Origin: JBQDBK01 sp052090825
GTDB lineage: Bacteria; Bacillota; Clostridia; Tissierellales; Peptoniphilaceae
Assembly: GCA_052090825.1 (NCBI GenBank)
Contig: JBQDBK010000002.1
Span: forward strand, 62,001 to 126,000
DNA: 64,000 nt
Reading direction: 5' to 3'
The position numbers and the translations under genes were made by a program. Position 1 is the stretch's first letter; each line of letters opens with the position of its first letter. Below are positions 56,765-64,000 of the stretch, in pieces. The notes beneath the pieces were generated by a model that was not told where the DNA came from, made no database searches, and was given only the letters and a program-made list of their open reading frames with translations.

Positions 56765-58861
56765 ATGAAAGAAAGTATAGGGCATAAAATTGCAAGGCAT
56801 AGAGTTCTAATTTTGATATTTGCTACAATTCTATTAGGTTTTTCAGCACTAGGTTATATTAAAACAGGTATAAATTATGATCTCTTGGAATATCTCCCAC
56901 AAAACTTAGATTCTACAATAGGACAGAATATTTTAGACAAAAAATTTTCAAACGCTGCAACATCTATGTTTATTATTGAGAATAAAACTGATAAAGAGAT
57001 TCAAAGCTTAAAAGAAAAAATACAAAAAGTAGAAGGTGTAGAAAAAGTAATTTGGCGTGATGATATTTTTGATATTAATATTCCTAGGGATATTCTACCT
57101 GATTCTGTAAATGAAATTTTTTTCAGTAATAATAGTACAATGTTAATTGTTAAATTTAAAGAATCATCATCTTCTTCAATGACAATGAATTCAGTTGATA
57201 AGATAAGACAAATTGGTGGAGCGGAGGGATTTTTAAGTGGTATAACGCCAGTAGTAAAAGATACAAAAGATTTAATAGATATTGAAACACCAAAGTATAT
57301 TGTTTTAGCAATTGTTTTAAGCACTATTGTTTTAATAGCTACAAATGAATCAACTTTAATACCTTTATTTTTTTTGATTAATATAGGATATGCAGTAATT
57401 TACAATTTAGGAAGTAATGTTATATTTGGAGAAATTTCTTATATAACAAAAGCGATAGCAGCTGTTTTACAACTTGCTGTAACTATGGACTATTCAATAT
57501 TTTTATATCACTCTTATACAGATCAAAGAAAAATTTATAAAAAAGATCATATATATGCTATGGGCATAGCTATAGATAAAACTATTTCATCTATTTTTGG
57601 AAGTTCATTTACAACTTTTGCTGGATTTTTAGCTCTAATAGCAATGGAGTTAAGCCTTGGAAAAGATATAGGATTTGTAATGGCAAAAGGAGTAGTATTT
57701 GGACTTATTACGGCGATTACAATACTTCCCTCATTAATTCTTGTAGCAGATAAGTATATTTATAAATTTCAACACAAGTTATTGTTGCCTGAATTTATAA
57801 AGTCTTCAAATTTTATAGTAAAACACAATAAATTTTTATTAGTTGTATTTATTTTACTGTTTGTACCTGCTATTTATGGAAATATGAAAGCTCCAGTTTA
57901 TTATAATCTAGACAGGTCACTACCAGATACTTTACCATCTATTGTTGCAAATAAAAAATTAAAAGAAAATTTCAATATGCAGTCTAGCCATTTTTTGATT
58001 TTAAAAGACAATCTTAAGGTTAAAGATTATGAAGAAATAATAAATAAAATTGAAAGTATTGAGGGAGTTGAAAATGTACTTGCAATTGATAAATTTCTAG
58101 GACCTATGATTCCAAAGAGTTTTATTCCTAAAGAAGCTTCTGAATCTTTTATAAAAAATGGTTATGAAATGATTATGATTAATTCAAAGTATAGTATTGC
58201 AACAGATGATGTATCAAATCAGATGGATAAAATTATCGAAATTGCAAAATCTTATGATAAAAATGCTAAACTCACAGGAGAAGCTGCCCTCACAAGAGAT
58301 CTTACATTAATAGCAGATTCGGATTTTAAAAAAGTTAATATTTTTTCTATAGTGCTAGTATTTTTTATAATAATGTTGCTTTATAAGTCTTTAATCTTAC
58401 CTGTTCTACTTATACTAGCTATAGAGTTAGCGATATTTATAAATATGGGGTTTGGATTTTATACAAATACTCCTATACCATTTGTTGCATCTATTATAAT
58501 TGGTACTGTGCAGTTGGGATCGACTATAGATTATTCCATATTATTGAGTATGAAATTTTTTGATGAACTTAAGGAGAATAAAGATAAATATACCGCTATA
58601 AAGGATACTTTAATATCTGTATCCAGACCAATAGTTACTAGTGCTATTTCTTTTATAGCAGCAACTATTGGCGTTGGTGTTTACTCTGATATGGATATAG
58701 TAAGTTCAATATGTATTATGATGGCTAGGGGTGCATTTATATCTATGCTTGTAATCATAGTATTACTTCCATCTATAATATTGTTTTTTTATAAACCTCT
58801 AATTTATACAACAAAGAGCTTAGATTTTTTAAGAAAAGGAGATAAGAAAATTGAAAAATAA
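56765..58861 (+). CDS. MMPL-family (RND-type) membrane exporter
   Basis: A 698 aa permease with about 12 membrane segments in two halves. Each half has an extracytoplasmic porter loop (about 40-165 and 385-500) and the proton-relay type motif: AVTMDYSIFLYHSY in the first, LGSTIDYSILLSMKF in the second. This matches MMPL/YdfJ-type exporters of lipids or hydrophobic compounds. The last 11 bp overlap the next gene, so the two proteins should work as a unit. Confidence 0.92.
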   Translation: MKESIGHKIARHRVLILIFATILLGFSALGYIKTGINYDLLEYLPQNLDSTIGQNILDKKFSNAATSMFIIENKTDKEIQSLKEKIQKVEGVEKVIWRDDIFDINIPRDILPDSVNEIFFSNNSTMLIVKFKESSSSSMTMNSVDKIRQIGGAEGFLSGITPVVKDTKDLIDIETPKYIVLAIVLSTIVLIATNESTLIPLFFLINIGYAVIYNLGSNVIFGEISYITKAIAAVLQLAVTMDYSIFLYHSYTDQRKIYKKDHIYAMGIAIDKTISSIFGSSFTTFAGFLALIAMELSLGKDIGFVMAKGVVFGLITAITILPSLILVADKYIYKFQHKLLLPEFIKSSNFIVKHNKFLLVVFILLFVPAIYGNMKAPVYYNLDRSLPDTLPSIVANKKLKENFNMQSSHFLILKDNLKVKDYEEIINKIESIEGVENVLAIDKFLGPMIPKSFIPKEASESFIKNGYEMIMINSKYSIATDDVSNQMDKIIEIAKSYDKNAKLTGEAALTRDLTLIADSDFKKVNIFSIVLVFFIIMLLYKSLILPVLLILAIELAIFINMGFGFYTNTPIPFVASIIIGTVQLGSTIDYSILLSMKFFDELKENKDKYTAIKDTLISVSRPIVTSAISFIAATIGVGVYSDMDIVSSICIMMARGAFISMLVIIVLLPSIILFFYKPLIYTTKSLDFLRKGDKKIEK

Positions 58862-61694
58862 ACTTGGTAAAAATACAATAAGAATTATATCTTTTATTTT
58901 AGCTGGGGTTTTACTTTTTACATCAACACTTGTATTTGCTAATGATTCAGAAGTGAAAAAAGATGAAATTATATTTATAAATGCTGATTCTGATGGTAAA
59001 GTTTTAGATAGTACAGCTTCAATAAGATTACACTCAGACAAAGAACTTAAAAATATAAAAGATCCTACTAATCTTAGAAATATAGTAAATCTTAAAGGTG
59101 AGGAAGAACCTGTATTATTGGGTGATGAATTAAAATGGAATAGTGGTAAGAAAGAAATTTATTATAAAGGAGATGCTCCTAAAGAGGCTCCTATAGGAAT
59201 TAAAATTTCTTATAAGTTAGATGGAGAAGAATTTACAAAAGAAGAACTTAAAGGAAAATCAGGGCATTTGAATGTAAAAATAAATTTTGAAAATAAAAAT
59301 TTTAAGGAAAAGAAAATAAGAGGAGAAAATACAAGAATATATGTACCTTATACAGTATCATCATTTATGGCTTTTAAATCTGAAGAATGTGATAATATTA
59401 AAATAAATTCAGGAAAAGTAATTGATGATGGAAAAAGTAAAGTAGCTCTCTTTGTTGTTTTCCCAGGTATTTATAAAACCTTGAAAGAACCTTTATCAAA
59501 AATGGACATAGATATTGAAGATTATTTAAAAGAAGAAATTGAAATATCTTGTGATGTAAAAGAGTATAATCCTAAGTCAATGGTATTTGCTATAAGTCAA
59601 GAGTTACCAGAAATTGATGAAATTAAAAATTTAAAGTCAATAGAAGATGTTGAAGATGGTCTTAACAAACTTAAATCAAATGGAAATAAATTACTTGATG
59701 GAGCAGGCAAGTTATATGATGGACAAGTTGAGTTAAACGACGGAGTAGATAAGATTATAGATGGTTCTAAAAAGTTAAATGATGGAGCAAAAGATGCAAA
59801 AGAAGGTTCAGATGAATTAAAAGATAAAATGTTAGATGTTATTGATGGAGTCAATAAGCTTACAGATGGGAGTGATGAACTTTCAAATGGAACAAAAAAT
59901 TTAGTAGATGGCACAGGGAAACTAAAGACAGGAATGATAGAGTTTGATACTAATATAATAGATTTAGTTACAGGTGTAGAAAAGCTTGACGATGGTACAA
60001 ATCGACTATTTTCAGGGGTTTCTGAGGCTAAAGATGGAGCTTATAAGCTTGATAGCGGAGCAAGAGAACTGAATAAGGGAATAATTGAGGCAAACAGTAA
60101 TTATAAAAAATTGCAAGATGGAGCAACAAGTTTATCGGATGGGGCAAGACAACTTGACTCAGGAATAGGTCAAATCAATGAAGGACTTGCTTCTGTAAAT
60201 TTAGATAAAAAAATAGATACAGCTGTTAAATCATTGGGAGACTTAAAGGTGGCTGTAGGACAACTTTCAGATGGAGGAAGTAAATTATCAACTGGTTTAA
60301 ATGAACTTAATGGGGCAATTAAAAATAAAGAATTTAAAGAAAATTCAATGAAACTTAAAAGCTCTTCAGAAAAGATAAATAGTGGTGCTGAGGGGCTTGC
60401 AAGTGGTAGTGGAAATATTTTAACTGGAGCTCAAGGAATTAAAGATGGGGCAGATAAGTTAACCGGTCTATTAGAAGAAATTCAAGGTAAAGTTCCTGAT
60501 AAAGGTAATAATACTAGTCAGGTGGCAAGTGGCGTAGATTATACTGCTGAAAATATAAGTAAAGCCATAAACGAAATTGAAGTTATACGAGAACAATATC
60601 CAGAAGTTGATTTAAGTGGAGTTATTACATCATTAGATTCTGCTCTTGGGGGACTTGAAGAAACTAGACAAGGGCTTGGGAAAGTAAATACATCGTCAAG
60701 CAGTGAATTAAAACAAGAAATAGGAGCTTCTATTGAAGGAGCAAGAAATCTTTCAAGTAAGGCAGGTCAACTTAGTACTGGAGCTGAAGAATTTTCTCAG
60801 GAGGCAAATAATTATTCTGGAGCTATTTTAGCCTATACAAGTGGAGTAAATTCTTTATCAGATGGAGCTAAACTTATAGCTGATAATATAGAGAAGTTGA
60901 GCAAAGCTTCTACAGATTTATCAAATGGTCTTGTTGAGCTAAAATCTCAAGTAAACAACCTCTCTGGAAAAGTTAAACCAAGTGAGATAAAAACTAAGCT
61001 AAATGAACTTAAGGAAGGTATTGGATCACTTAAGGCGGGTTCAGGAAAACTTGCTATAGGTGCAGGGGAATTAAAATCAGGTCAAGAAAAATTATATAAT
61101 GAGGGTTATTCAAAAATTGAATCTGGTTCCTATGAATTAAAGGATGGAACAAATAAATTGGTTGATGGTTCAATAAAACTAAGTAATGGAGTTTCTGAAC
61201 TTAAGAATGGAACAGACAAACTTTATGATGGGTCTACAAAACTAAAGGACGGTTCAAGTAAATTAAGAACTGGAGTAGAAGATCTTGATAATGGAGCAAT
61301 AAAGTTGAATAAGGGAACAAGTGAACTTTCAAGTGGTGTAAAAGATATGTTTGAAGGAGTTAATAAGTTTAACGATGATGGAATTATACCTTTATCAGAT
61401 GGTCTTTTAGAACTTTACAATGGAACAAGTGAATTATATTCAAAAACTCCTAAGTTTAAAAATGGTTCTCAAGAATTACTTGATGGATCAAAAGATATGA
61501 AAGAAGGAGTTTCAGAGTATATGTCAAAAGGAATAAATAAAATATCTGATCAAGTTTTAGATAAAACTAAAGAGATTAAAAGACTTAAAGATATAGAAAA
61601 AGAAGTTAGAAAAATTTCAAAAGACTATTCTAGTTTTACTGGGAAAAGAGGAAAAATGGAATCAAATGTTAAATATATTATGAAAATAAAATAA
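58851..61694 (+). CDS. secreted heptad-repeat protein (X-X-X-Leu-X-X-Gly), MMPL partner
   Basis: A 947 aa protein from TTG 58851 (AAAGGAG 8 bp upstream) with a signal peptide (about 1-26). After a beta-rich N-terminal domain (about 30-240) come dozens of LxxGxxxLxxG heptads from about 270 to 870 (LYDGQVELNDGVDKIIDGS.. type), as in YhgE/Pip proteins. There is no clear C-terminal anchor. The heptads probably form a long helical stalk in the wall next to the MMPL pump, a Gram-positive analogue of a periplasmic adaptor. That role is inference. Confidence 0.85.
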   Translation: MKNKLGKNTIRIISFILAGVLLFTSTLVFANDSEVKKDEIIFINADSDGKVLDSTASIRLHSDKELKNIKDPTNLRNIVNLKGEEEPVLLGDELKWNSGKKEIYYKGDAPKEAPIGIKISYKLDGEEFTKEELKGKSGHLNVKINFENKNFKEKKIRGENTRIYVPYTVSSFMAFKSEECDNIKINSGKVIDDGKSKVALFVVFPGIYKTLKEPLSKMDIDIEDYLKEEIEISCDVKEYNPKSMVFAISQELPEIDEIKNLKSIEDVEDGLNKLKSNGNKLLDGAGKLYDGQVELNDGVDKIIDGSKKLNDGAKDAKEGSDELKDKMLDVIDGVNKLTDGSDELSNGTKNLVDGTGKLKTGMIEFDTNIIDLVTGVEKLDDGTNRLFSGVSEAKDGAYKLDSGARELNKGIIEANSNYKKLQDGATSLSDGARQLDSGIGQINEGLASVNLDKKIDTAVKSLGDLKVAVGQLSDGGSKLSTGLNELNGAIKNKEFKENSMKLKSSSEKINSGAEGLASGSGNILTGAQGIKDGADKLTGLLEEIQGKVPDKGNNTSQVASGVDYTAENISKAINEIEVIREQYPEVDLSGVITSLDSALGGLEETRQGLGKVNTSSSSELKQEIGASIEGARNLSSKAGQLSTGAEEFSQEANNYSGAILAYTSGVNSLSDGAKLIADNIEKLSKASTDLSNGLVELKSQVNNLSGKVKPSEIKTKLNELKEGIGSLKAGSGKLAIGAGELKSGQEKLYNEGYSKIESGSYELKDGTNKLVDGSIKLSNGVSELKNGTDKLYDGSTKLKDGSSKLRTGVEDLDNGAIKLNKGTSELSSGVKDMFEGVNKFNDDGIIPLSDGLLELYNGTSELYSKTPKFKNGSQELLDGSKDMKEGVSEYMSKGINKISDQVLDKTKEIKRLKDIEKEVRKISKDYSSFTGKRGKMESNVKYIMKIK

Positions 61695-61747
61695 ATTCAT
61701 ATTAAAAAGCCTTATTACAATTTATAATAAGGCTTTTTAATATGAAT
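61695..61747. terminator. bidirectional terminator, 23 bp perfect stem
   Basis: Arms 61695-61717 and 61725-61747 (core AAAAAGCCTTATTA) are exact complements between convergent genes. Confidence 0.9.
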
Positions 61748-61760
61748 TAAGTTTTAGTAA

Positions 61761-62555
61761 TTATTTTTTCCAAGAGTTTTCTTTTAATTCTTCTAGTTCT
61801 TTTTTAAATTCCGTATGGATCCAAGTAGGTAAAGATCTTAGCATTCTTCTTTTATTTAGATTAGCCTTGCGTAACTTCTCTTGCTTTATATTTAAAAGTA
61901 ATTTTTTTTCAGCTTTCATTTTTTTTAGCTTAAGTTTATATTCTTCACCGTCTTCTTGCAATTCTATAGAAGTTTTTGCTAATTGTTCTCCAATTTCATC
62001 AGAGATATATTTTAGTTTTTCTGAAATTTCATGAATATATTTAAGTTCTCTATTTAATTTCAATGTAGAATTTATACTTATAATTGTATCTATGAAAATA
62101 CTTCCAACTCCTAAACCTATAAGAATAAATGAAATTAAACTAGGTAACATATGATATATCTTTATAAGGGAAGGGTGCAGATAGTCAACAACAAAAACAC
62201 ATCCAATACCCCAATAGATAGAAAAACCTAAGCAAATATAACCTTTAATATTAAAAGGTCTGTTACTATAATCCCAAAAACGCTGATGAAATGCTTTCTC
62301 TAAAAACCATCCAACTAAAAATTCTAATATAGATGTAATTAAGATAGCTCCAAAAAATAAAATTATTTTATTATCTCTTAAATTAAAAAGACTTAATAAA
62401 ACAAAAATCGATCCAAAACCATAAATAGGGCAGTATGGGCCATTAAGATAACCTGGATTTATAAATATACCTCTATTTAAAGCTGAATATATGACTTCGG
62501 TACACCATCCTAAAAATGAATAAATTAAAAAATAAAATAAATATTCTTTTATCAT
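61761..62555 (-). CDS. putative ABC transporter permease, CmpB type
   Basis: ATG 62555 is preferred to 62594 because AAGGA lies upstream and the protein then begins MIKEYLFYFLIYSFLGWCTEVIY, the usual start. The 264 aa product has five or so membrane segments, with NPGYLNGPYCPIYGFGS and WDYSNRPFNIKGYICLGFSIYWG typical of this family, and a charged C-terminal coiled coil. No ATPase lies nearby, so actual transport is unproven. Confidence 0.85.
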   Translation of the reverse strand: MIKEYLFYFLIYSFLGWCTEVIYSALNRGIFINPGYLNGPYCPIYGFGSIFVLLSLFNLRDNKIILFFGAILITSILEFLVGWFLEKAFHQRFWDYSNRPFNIKGYICLGFSIYWGIGCVFVVDYLHPSLIKIYHMLPSLISFILIGLGVGSIFIDTIISINSTLKLNRELKYIHEISEKLKYISDEIGEQLAKTSIELQEDGEEYKLKLKKMKAEKKLLLNIKQEKLRKANLNKRRMLRSLPTWIHTEFKKELEELKENSWKK

Positions 62556-62594
62556 AGTATTAATTCCTTTCGTGTATTGAGAATATATTATCAC

Positions 62595-62875
62595 TATATA
62601 TAAAGAAGGACAATGGTCAAAATAGGATAATCGTACAGTAAATAAAGTTAATTAATAAAAGGATTATATTAAATATAAAAAATAGAGTATAAGATAGGAA
62701 ATATAAATTAATAGTAAACTTAAAAATTAAACAATTAATATTAAAATCTTAAAATTTTTCAATATATAGATTATAATTATAAATCATTTTAGATAAAGTA
62801 AGTTGATGTTATTGAATTAATTTAAGTTGCTTTTTGGGTATATATAAAAAGTATATAAATAAAGAGGATGTTTAA
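62595..62875 (+). other. AT-rich intergenic region
   Basis: No gene, repeat or clear regulatory site is visible between the divergent genes. It presumably holds both promoters. Confidence 0.5.
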
Positions 62876-63574
62876 ATGAAAAAAAGAAAAATATTGGCAA
62901 TTTTGTTCTTATTAGGAGGGCTTGTTCTATTATTCCTACCTTATATAAATAAGAATTTATTGGAAAATAATAGTAGAAAGAATAGAGAGTTTGTTGTCAG
63001 AGAAATAAGTAAGGAAGAAATACAAGAAAATGTTGGAAGGAAGGTACCAGAAGAAAAATTATTTGAATTTGATTCTGTAGAAAATATATCTCAAACAAAA
63101 ACTTTTCTTGATATCAATAAAGTAAATAAAAATCTTGTTTTAGGACAGATAGTTATACCTAGTATAGATATCAATCTAGCTATTTTAAAAGGTAGAACTA
63201 ATAATAATTTGCTAGCTGGTGCAACCACCATGAAAGATAGGCAGGAAATGGGAAAAGGGAATTATGCCATAGCTGGACATAATACAAAATCAGGAGTTCT
63301 TTTTGGTAATCTTAGTCAAATAAAAAAGTATGATATTGTAAGAATAAGTGATAAAAATTCTATTTTTGAATATAGAGTTTATAAAACGGAAATAGTTAGT
63401 CCAGACAGAATAGATTTAATAAGTGATAAGAAGTCGATAGAATTAGGGAAACCAATACTTTCCTTAATGAATTGTTATTATGTAAATGGTAAAAATTCTG
63501 GGAAAAGATTTTTTGCTTTTGCAGAATTAATTAACTCATATCCATATTCAGAGGGAAAAATGGTAGAAATGTAA
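62876..63574 (+). CDS. class A-like sortase
   Basis: A 232 aa transpeptidase with one N-terminal membrane anchor (about 5-25). The catalytic residues are His135 (AIAGHNTKSGVLFGNL), Cys200 (LSLMNC) and Arg211 (GKNSGKR). Sortases usually have TLxTC; here it is SLMNC. It would attach LPXTG-type proteins to the wall. No such substrate lies in this window, and the large surface proteins here use SLH instead. RBS AGAGG. Confidence 0.88.
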   Translation: MKKRKILAILFLLGGLVLLFLPYINKNLLENNSRKNREFVVREISKEEIQENVGRKVPEEKLFEFDSVENISQTKTFLDINKVNKNLVLGQIVIPSIDINLAILKGRTNNNLLAGATTMKDRQEMGKGNYAIAGHNTKSGVLFGNLSQIKKYDIVRISDKNSIFEYRVYKTEIVSPDRIDLISDKKSIELGKPILSLMNCYYVNGKNSGKRFFAFAELINSYPYSEGKMVEM

Positions 63575-63623
63575 ATTTATAAGTTTAGTTTATAATATAA
63601 AAAGTTAAATGGAGGGATATTTA

Positions 63624-64000
63624 ATGCCTTGGGATGAAAGAAATTACCCGGATTCAATGAAGAATCTAGATTCTATAGTAAGAAGAAAAGCTATTGATAT
63701 TGCAAATGCTATGGTAAAAGAAGGTTATAAAGAGGAAAATGCAATACCAATAGCCATTTCACAAGCTAAGGATTGGTTTATAAATGCAAAAAATAAAGAT
63801 ATAAAAGATCTTAAAAATAAAGATATAAGTAAGCATAAAGATAATTCCGGAATTAAACATTCTAGACTTCAAAATAAAGATGTAGAAGTTAAATATGATA
63901 AAGAAAAAAAGAGTTGGATAGTTATAACAGAAGGAGCAAAAAGAGCCGACTCAAAGCATGCTACAAAAAAAGAAGCTAAGAAAAGAGCAAAAGAAATAGC
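63624..64000 (+). CDS. DUF2188 domain protein, cut by the window end
   Basis: ATG 63624 follows TGGAGGG. The visible 125 codons start MPWDERNYPDSMKNLDSIVRRKAIDIAN with a helical module (about 1-55: EGYKEENAIPIAISQAKDWF), a Lys-rich linker, and a DUF2188 module (VKYDKEKKSWIVITEGAKRADSKHATKKEAKKRAKEIA) at the edge. Function of DUF2188 is unknown. The gene continues beyond the window. Confidence 0.8.
   Translation, partial: MPWDERNYPDSMKNLDSIVRRKAIDIANAMVKEGYKEENAIPIAISQAKDWFINAKNKDIKDLKNKDISKHKDNSGIKHSRLQNKDVEVKYDKEKKSWIVITEGAKRADSKHATKKEAKKRAKEI

Noticed and set aside
59700..61500. Dense short repeats
   Set aside because: They encode LxxG heptads in one open frame. There is no independent DNA repeat.

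Overview
The window looks like part of the chromosome of an AT-rich, Gram-positive anaerobe of the Clostridia/Tissierellia. A Peptoniphilaceae-like organism is my best guess. The reasons are strong AGGAGG ribosome sites, TTG starts, AGA/AGG arginine codons, SLH-anchored giant surface proteins, a sortase, an OmpR-type two-component pair and C69 dipeptidase. The host assignment is inference. I saw no rRNA, tRNA, CRISPR array or conjugation machinery.

Region 1 (1-13.7 kb) is a mobile and defence scrap zone. It starts with an SOS-like module: a Y-family polymerase behind a textbook promoter overlaid by palindromes, then a UmuD-like gene broken in a G run. A phage-type HTH regulator is followed by six hexamers spaced exactly 11 bp. 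Next come a sigma-like gene under an SD-masking leader hairpin, a roughly 330 nt structured RNA candidate, a small ORF, and three overlapping large serine recombinase genes behind what looks like a two-state RNA switch. Behind these lie cargo genes of unknown function, a second decayed recombinase tail, an hsdR gene cut at its Walker A motif, and a GIY-YIG/DUF4357 gene.

Region 2 (13.7-20.9 kb) is an envelope and polyphosphate block: a ferritin-like protein, a secreted repeat protein, a histidine kinase with its response regulator, and a CotH/DUF4956/VTC operon. The promoter regions of the secreted protein and of the VTC operon share TTCAG boxes with the same 0/11/33 spacing, so they probably form one regulon of the neighbouring response regulator.

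Region 3 (21-38 kb) holds two giant SLH surface proteins behind a near-consensus Fur box: a subtilase of 1975 aa, and a 2219 aa protein that fuses SLH, InlB-like repeats, a rhodanese and two CxxC thioredoxin-like domains. They sit between two paralogous CPA2 antiporter genes. The first antiporter has an intact PII-like partner gene; the second keeps only its first few codons.

Region 4 (38-56 kb) is metabolic and shows much gene decay. It has a phosphotransferase of PEP-synthase type with an in-frame TAA, a C69 dipeptidase, relics of a TauE-type permease, ornithine cyclodeaminase, nitroreductase, a ZIP transporter, a dead IS30 element, an intact sigma/DUF4179 pair, a GNAT gene with an in-frame TAA, an alpha/beta hydrolase, an ArsR plus four-domain CoA-disulfide reductase operon, and a decayed second sigma/anti-sigma pair.

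Region 5 (56-64 kb) has DUF1275, an MMPL exporter with a heptad-repeat partner, a CmpB-type membrane protein, a sortase and a partial DUF2188 gene. Many intergenic regions end in near-perfect bidirectional terminator stems.
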